DNA from: Arenicella sp.
GTDB taxonomy: Bacteria; Pseudomonadota; Gammaproteobacteria; Arenicellales; Arenicellaceae
Assembly (NCBI GenBank): GCA_018677115.1
Contig: JAHHOC010000211.1
Coordinates: 1-6,106, forward strand
DNA: 6,106 nucleotides
Reading direction: 5' to 3'
Under the pieces are notes generated by a model. It had not been told where the DNA came from and did no database searches. It saw only the letters and a program-made list of their open reading frames with translations. Below are positions 5,555-6,106 of this stretch, in pieces (positions within the stretch are counted from its first letter, which is position 1; every line of letters starts with the position of its first letter). Position numbers and translations under genes: made by a program.

Positions 5555-6106
5555 CTCTGTTTTGGATGAGTTTTCCCTGATTCAGACCTACTGCCGGGAG
5601 ATCGGGGTGCAGCATGCAGACACGCTTTTGGGTGTCGGTGACGATGCTGCGATTGTACGGGTGCCAAACGACATGCAATTGGCAGTCAGCGTTGACGCGA
5701 TGGTAGAGGGTACCCACTTCGAGCACAATACCGCACCGGAAAAACTGGCGGCAAAACTGATGGCAGTAAACCTTAGTGATATGGCGGCAATGGGCGCGGT
5801 GCCAAAATGGGCAACCATTGCCCTGAGCTTGCCAGAGCCCGGGCAAGCCTGGATGGAGGCCTTCTCCCAGTCGTTGCACAATGTGGCAAGTCAGTATCGG
5901 GTGGAACTTATCGGTGGCGACACTACGCGCGGGCCACTGAGCATGAGTATGCAGATACTGGGTCTTTTGCCGCTTGGTAAGGGTCTTAGCCGGACAGGTG
6001 CGAAAGCGGGCGATGATGTTTATGTGAGTGGCATTTTAGGTGATGCTGCACTTGCTTTGTGCTGCCTGCGTAACGCAGACCTTGCCGCCCAGCTGGATGT
6101 CGAACG
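5538..6106 (+). CDS. thiL: Thiamine-monophosphate kinase, 5' part (3' end outside window)
   Basis: ThiL phosphorylates thiamine monophosphate to the coenzyme thiamine diphosphate using ATP. About 189 of roughly 320 residues are visible and the frame is open to the window edge. Family motifs are DEFSLI (10-15), GVGDDAA (32-38), VSVDAMVEGTHF (50-61), AVNLSDMAAMGA (76-87) and LIGGDTTRGPLSMS (124-137), which include the Asp residues that bind metal and nucleotide in the PurM/ThiL fold. The start is uncertain: no ATG lies upstream of DEFSLI. GTG at 5538 overlaps nusB by 17 nt and adds eight residues before the family start; TTG at 5562, 7 nt after nusB, gives a start closer to E. coli and pseudomonad ThiL. 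Neither has a clear Shine-Dalgarno. Identity is secure; only the start is open. Confidence 0.95.
   Translation, partial: MANPANSVLDEFSLIQTYCREIGVQHADTLLGVGDDAAIVRVPNDMQLAVSVDAMVEGTHFEHNTAPEKLAAKLMAVNLSDMAAMGAVPKWATIALSLPEPGQAWMEAFSQSLHNVASQYRVELIGGDTTRGPLSMSMQILGLLPLGKGLSRTGAKAGDDVYVSGILGDAALALCCLRNADLAAQLDVE

Noticed and set aside
5827..5848. Seven-bp inverted repeat GCTTGCC/GGCAAGC with an 8-nt loop
   Set aside because: It is internal to thiL coding sequence, has no T-run and no start codon context; a stem of this size is expected by chance.
5475..5879. Minus-strand open frames opposite nusB and thiL
   Set aside because: The plus strand encodes a clear ThiL with all family motifs there; the minus-strand products look like shadow translations.
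1..6106. Search for mobile elements, CRISPR arrays, tRNA or rRNA genes
   Set aside because: No repeats, transposase motifs, cloverleaf patterns or spacer arrays were seen; coding genes occupy nearly the whole window.

Overview
The window is a dense, single-strand (+) block of core metabolic genes. In order it holds: the 3' part of glyA (serine hydroxymethyltransferase), nrdR (ribonucleotide reductase repressor), ribD, ribE (riboflavin synthase alpha chain), a small MAPEG-family membrane protein, a RibB protein fused to a degenerate GTP-cyclohydrolase-II-like domain (RibBX type), ribH (lumazine synthase), nusB (antitermination factor), and the 5' part of thiL (thiamine-monophosphate kinase). 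The order glyA/nrdR/ribD/ribE/ribBA-like/ribH/nusB/thiL is typical of Gammaproteobacteria. The protein sequences resemble E. coli and pseudomonad homologues, and base composition is balanced, so I infer a free-living, possibly marine, gammaproteobacterium. Species cannot be told from the sequence.

Layout: all genes are packed with gaps of about 35 nt or less. RibBX and ribH overlap by 4 nt (ATGA), and nusB and thiL probably overlap. No intergenic stretch is long enough for a riboswitch, and no convincing intrinsic terminator is seen, so positions 732 to 6106 look like one transcription unit. One internal sigma70-like promoter candidate lies inside ribE.

Function: RibD makes 5-amino-6-ribitylamino-uracil phosphate from the product of GTP cyclohydrolase II. 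RibB makes the four-carbon donor from ribulose 5-phosphate. RibH joins the two into lumazine, and RibE dismutates lumazine to riboflavin. The set is complete except for GTP cyclohydrolase II itself: the C-terminal domain fused to RibB has no cysteine and lacks the catalytic motifs, so a separate ribA must be encoded elsewhere if the pathway is complete. NusB and ThiL are frequent operon partners of ribH.

The region is mostly ordinary. The points worth a second look are the MAPEG gene inserted inside the rib operon, the catalytically dead RibA-like domain, a hairpin that could bring a distant Shine-Dalgarno sequence close to the ribH start, and an internal promoter candidate in ribE.
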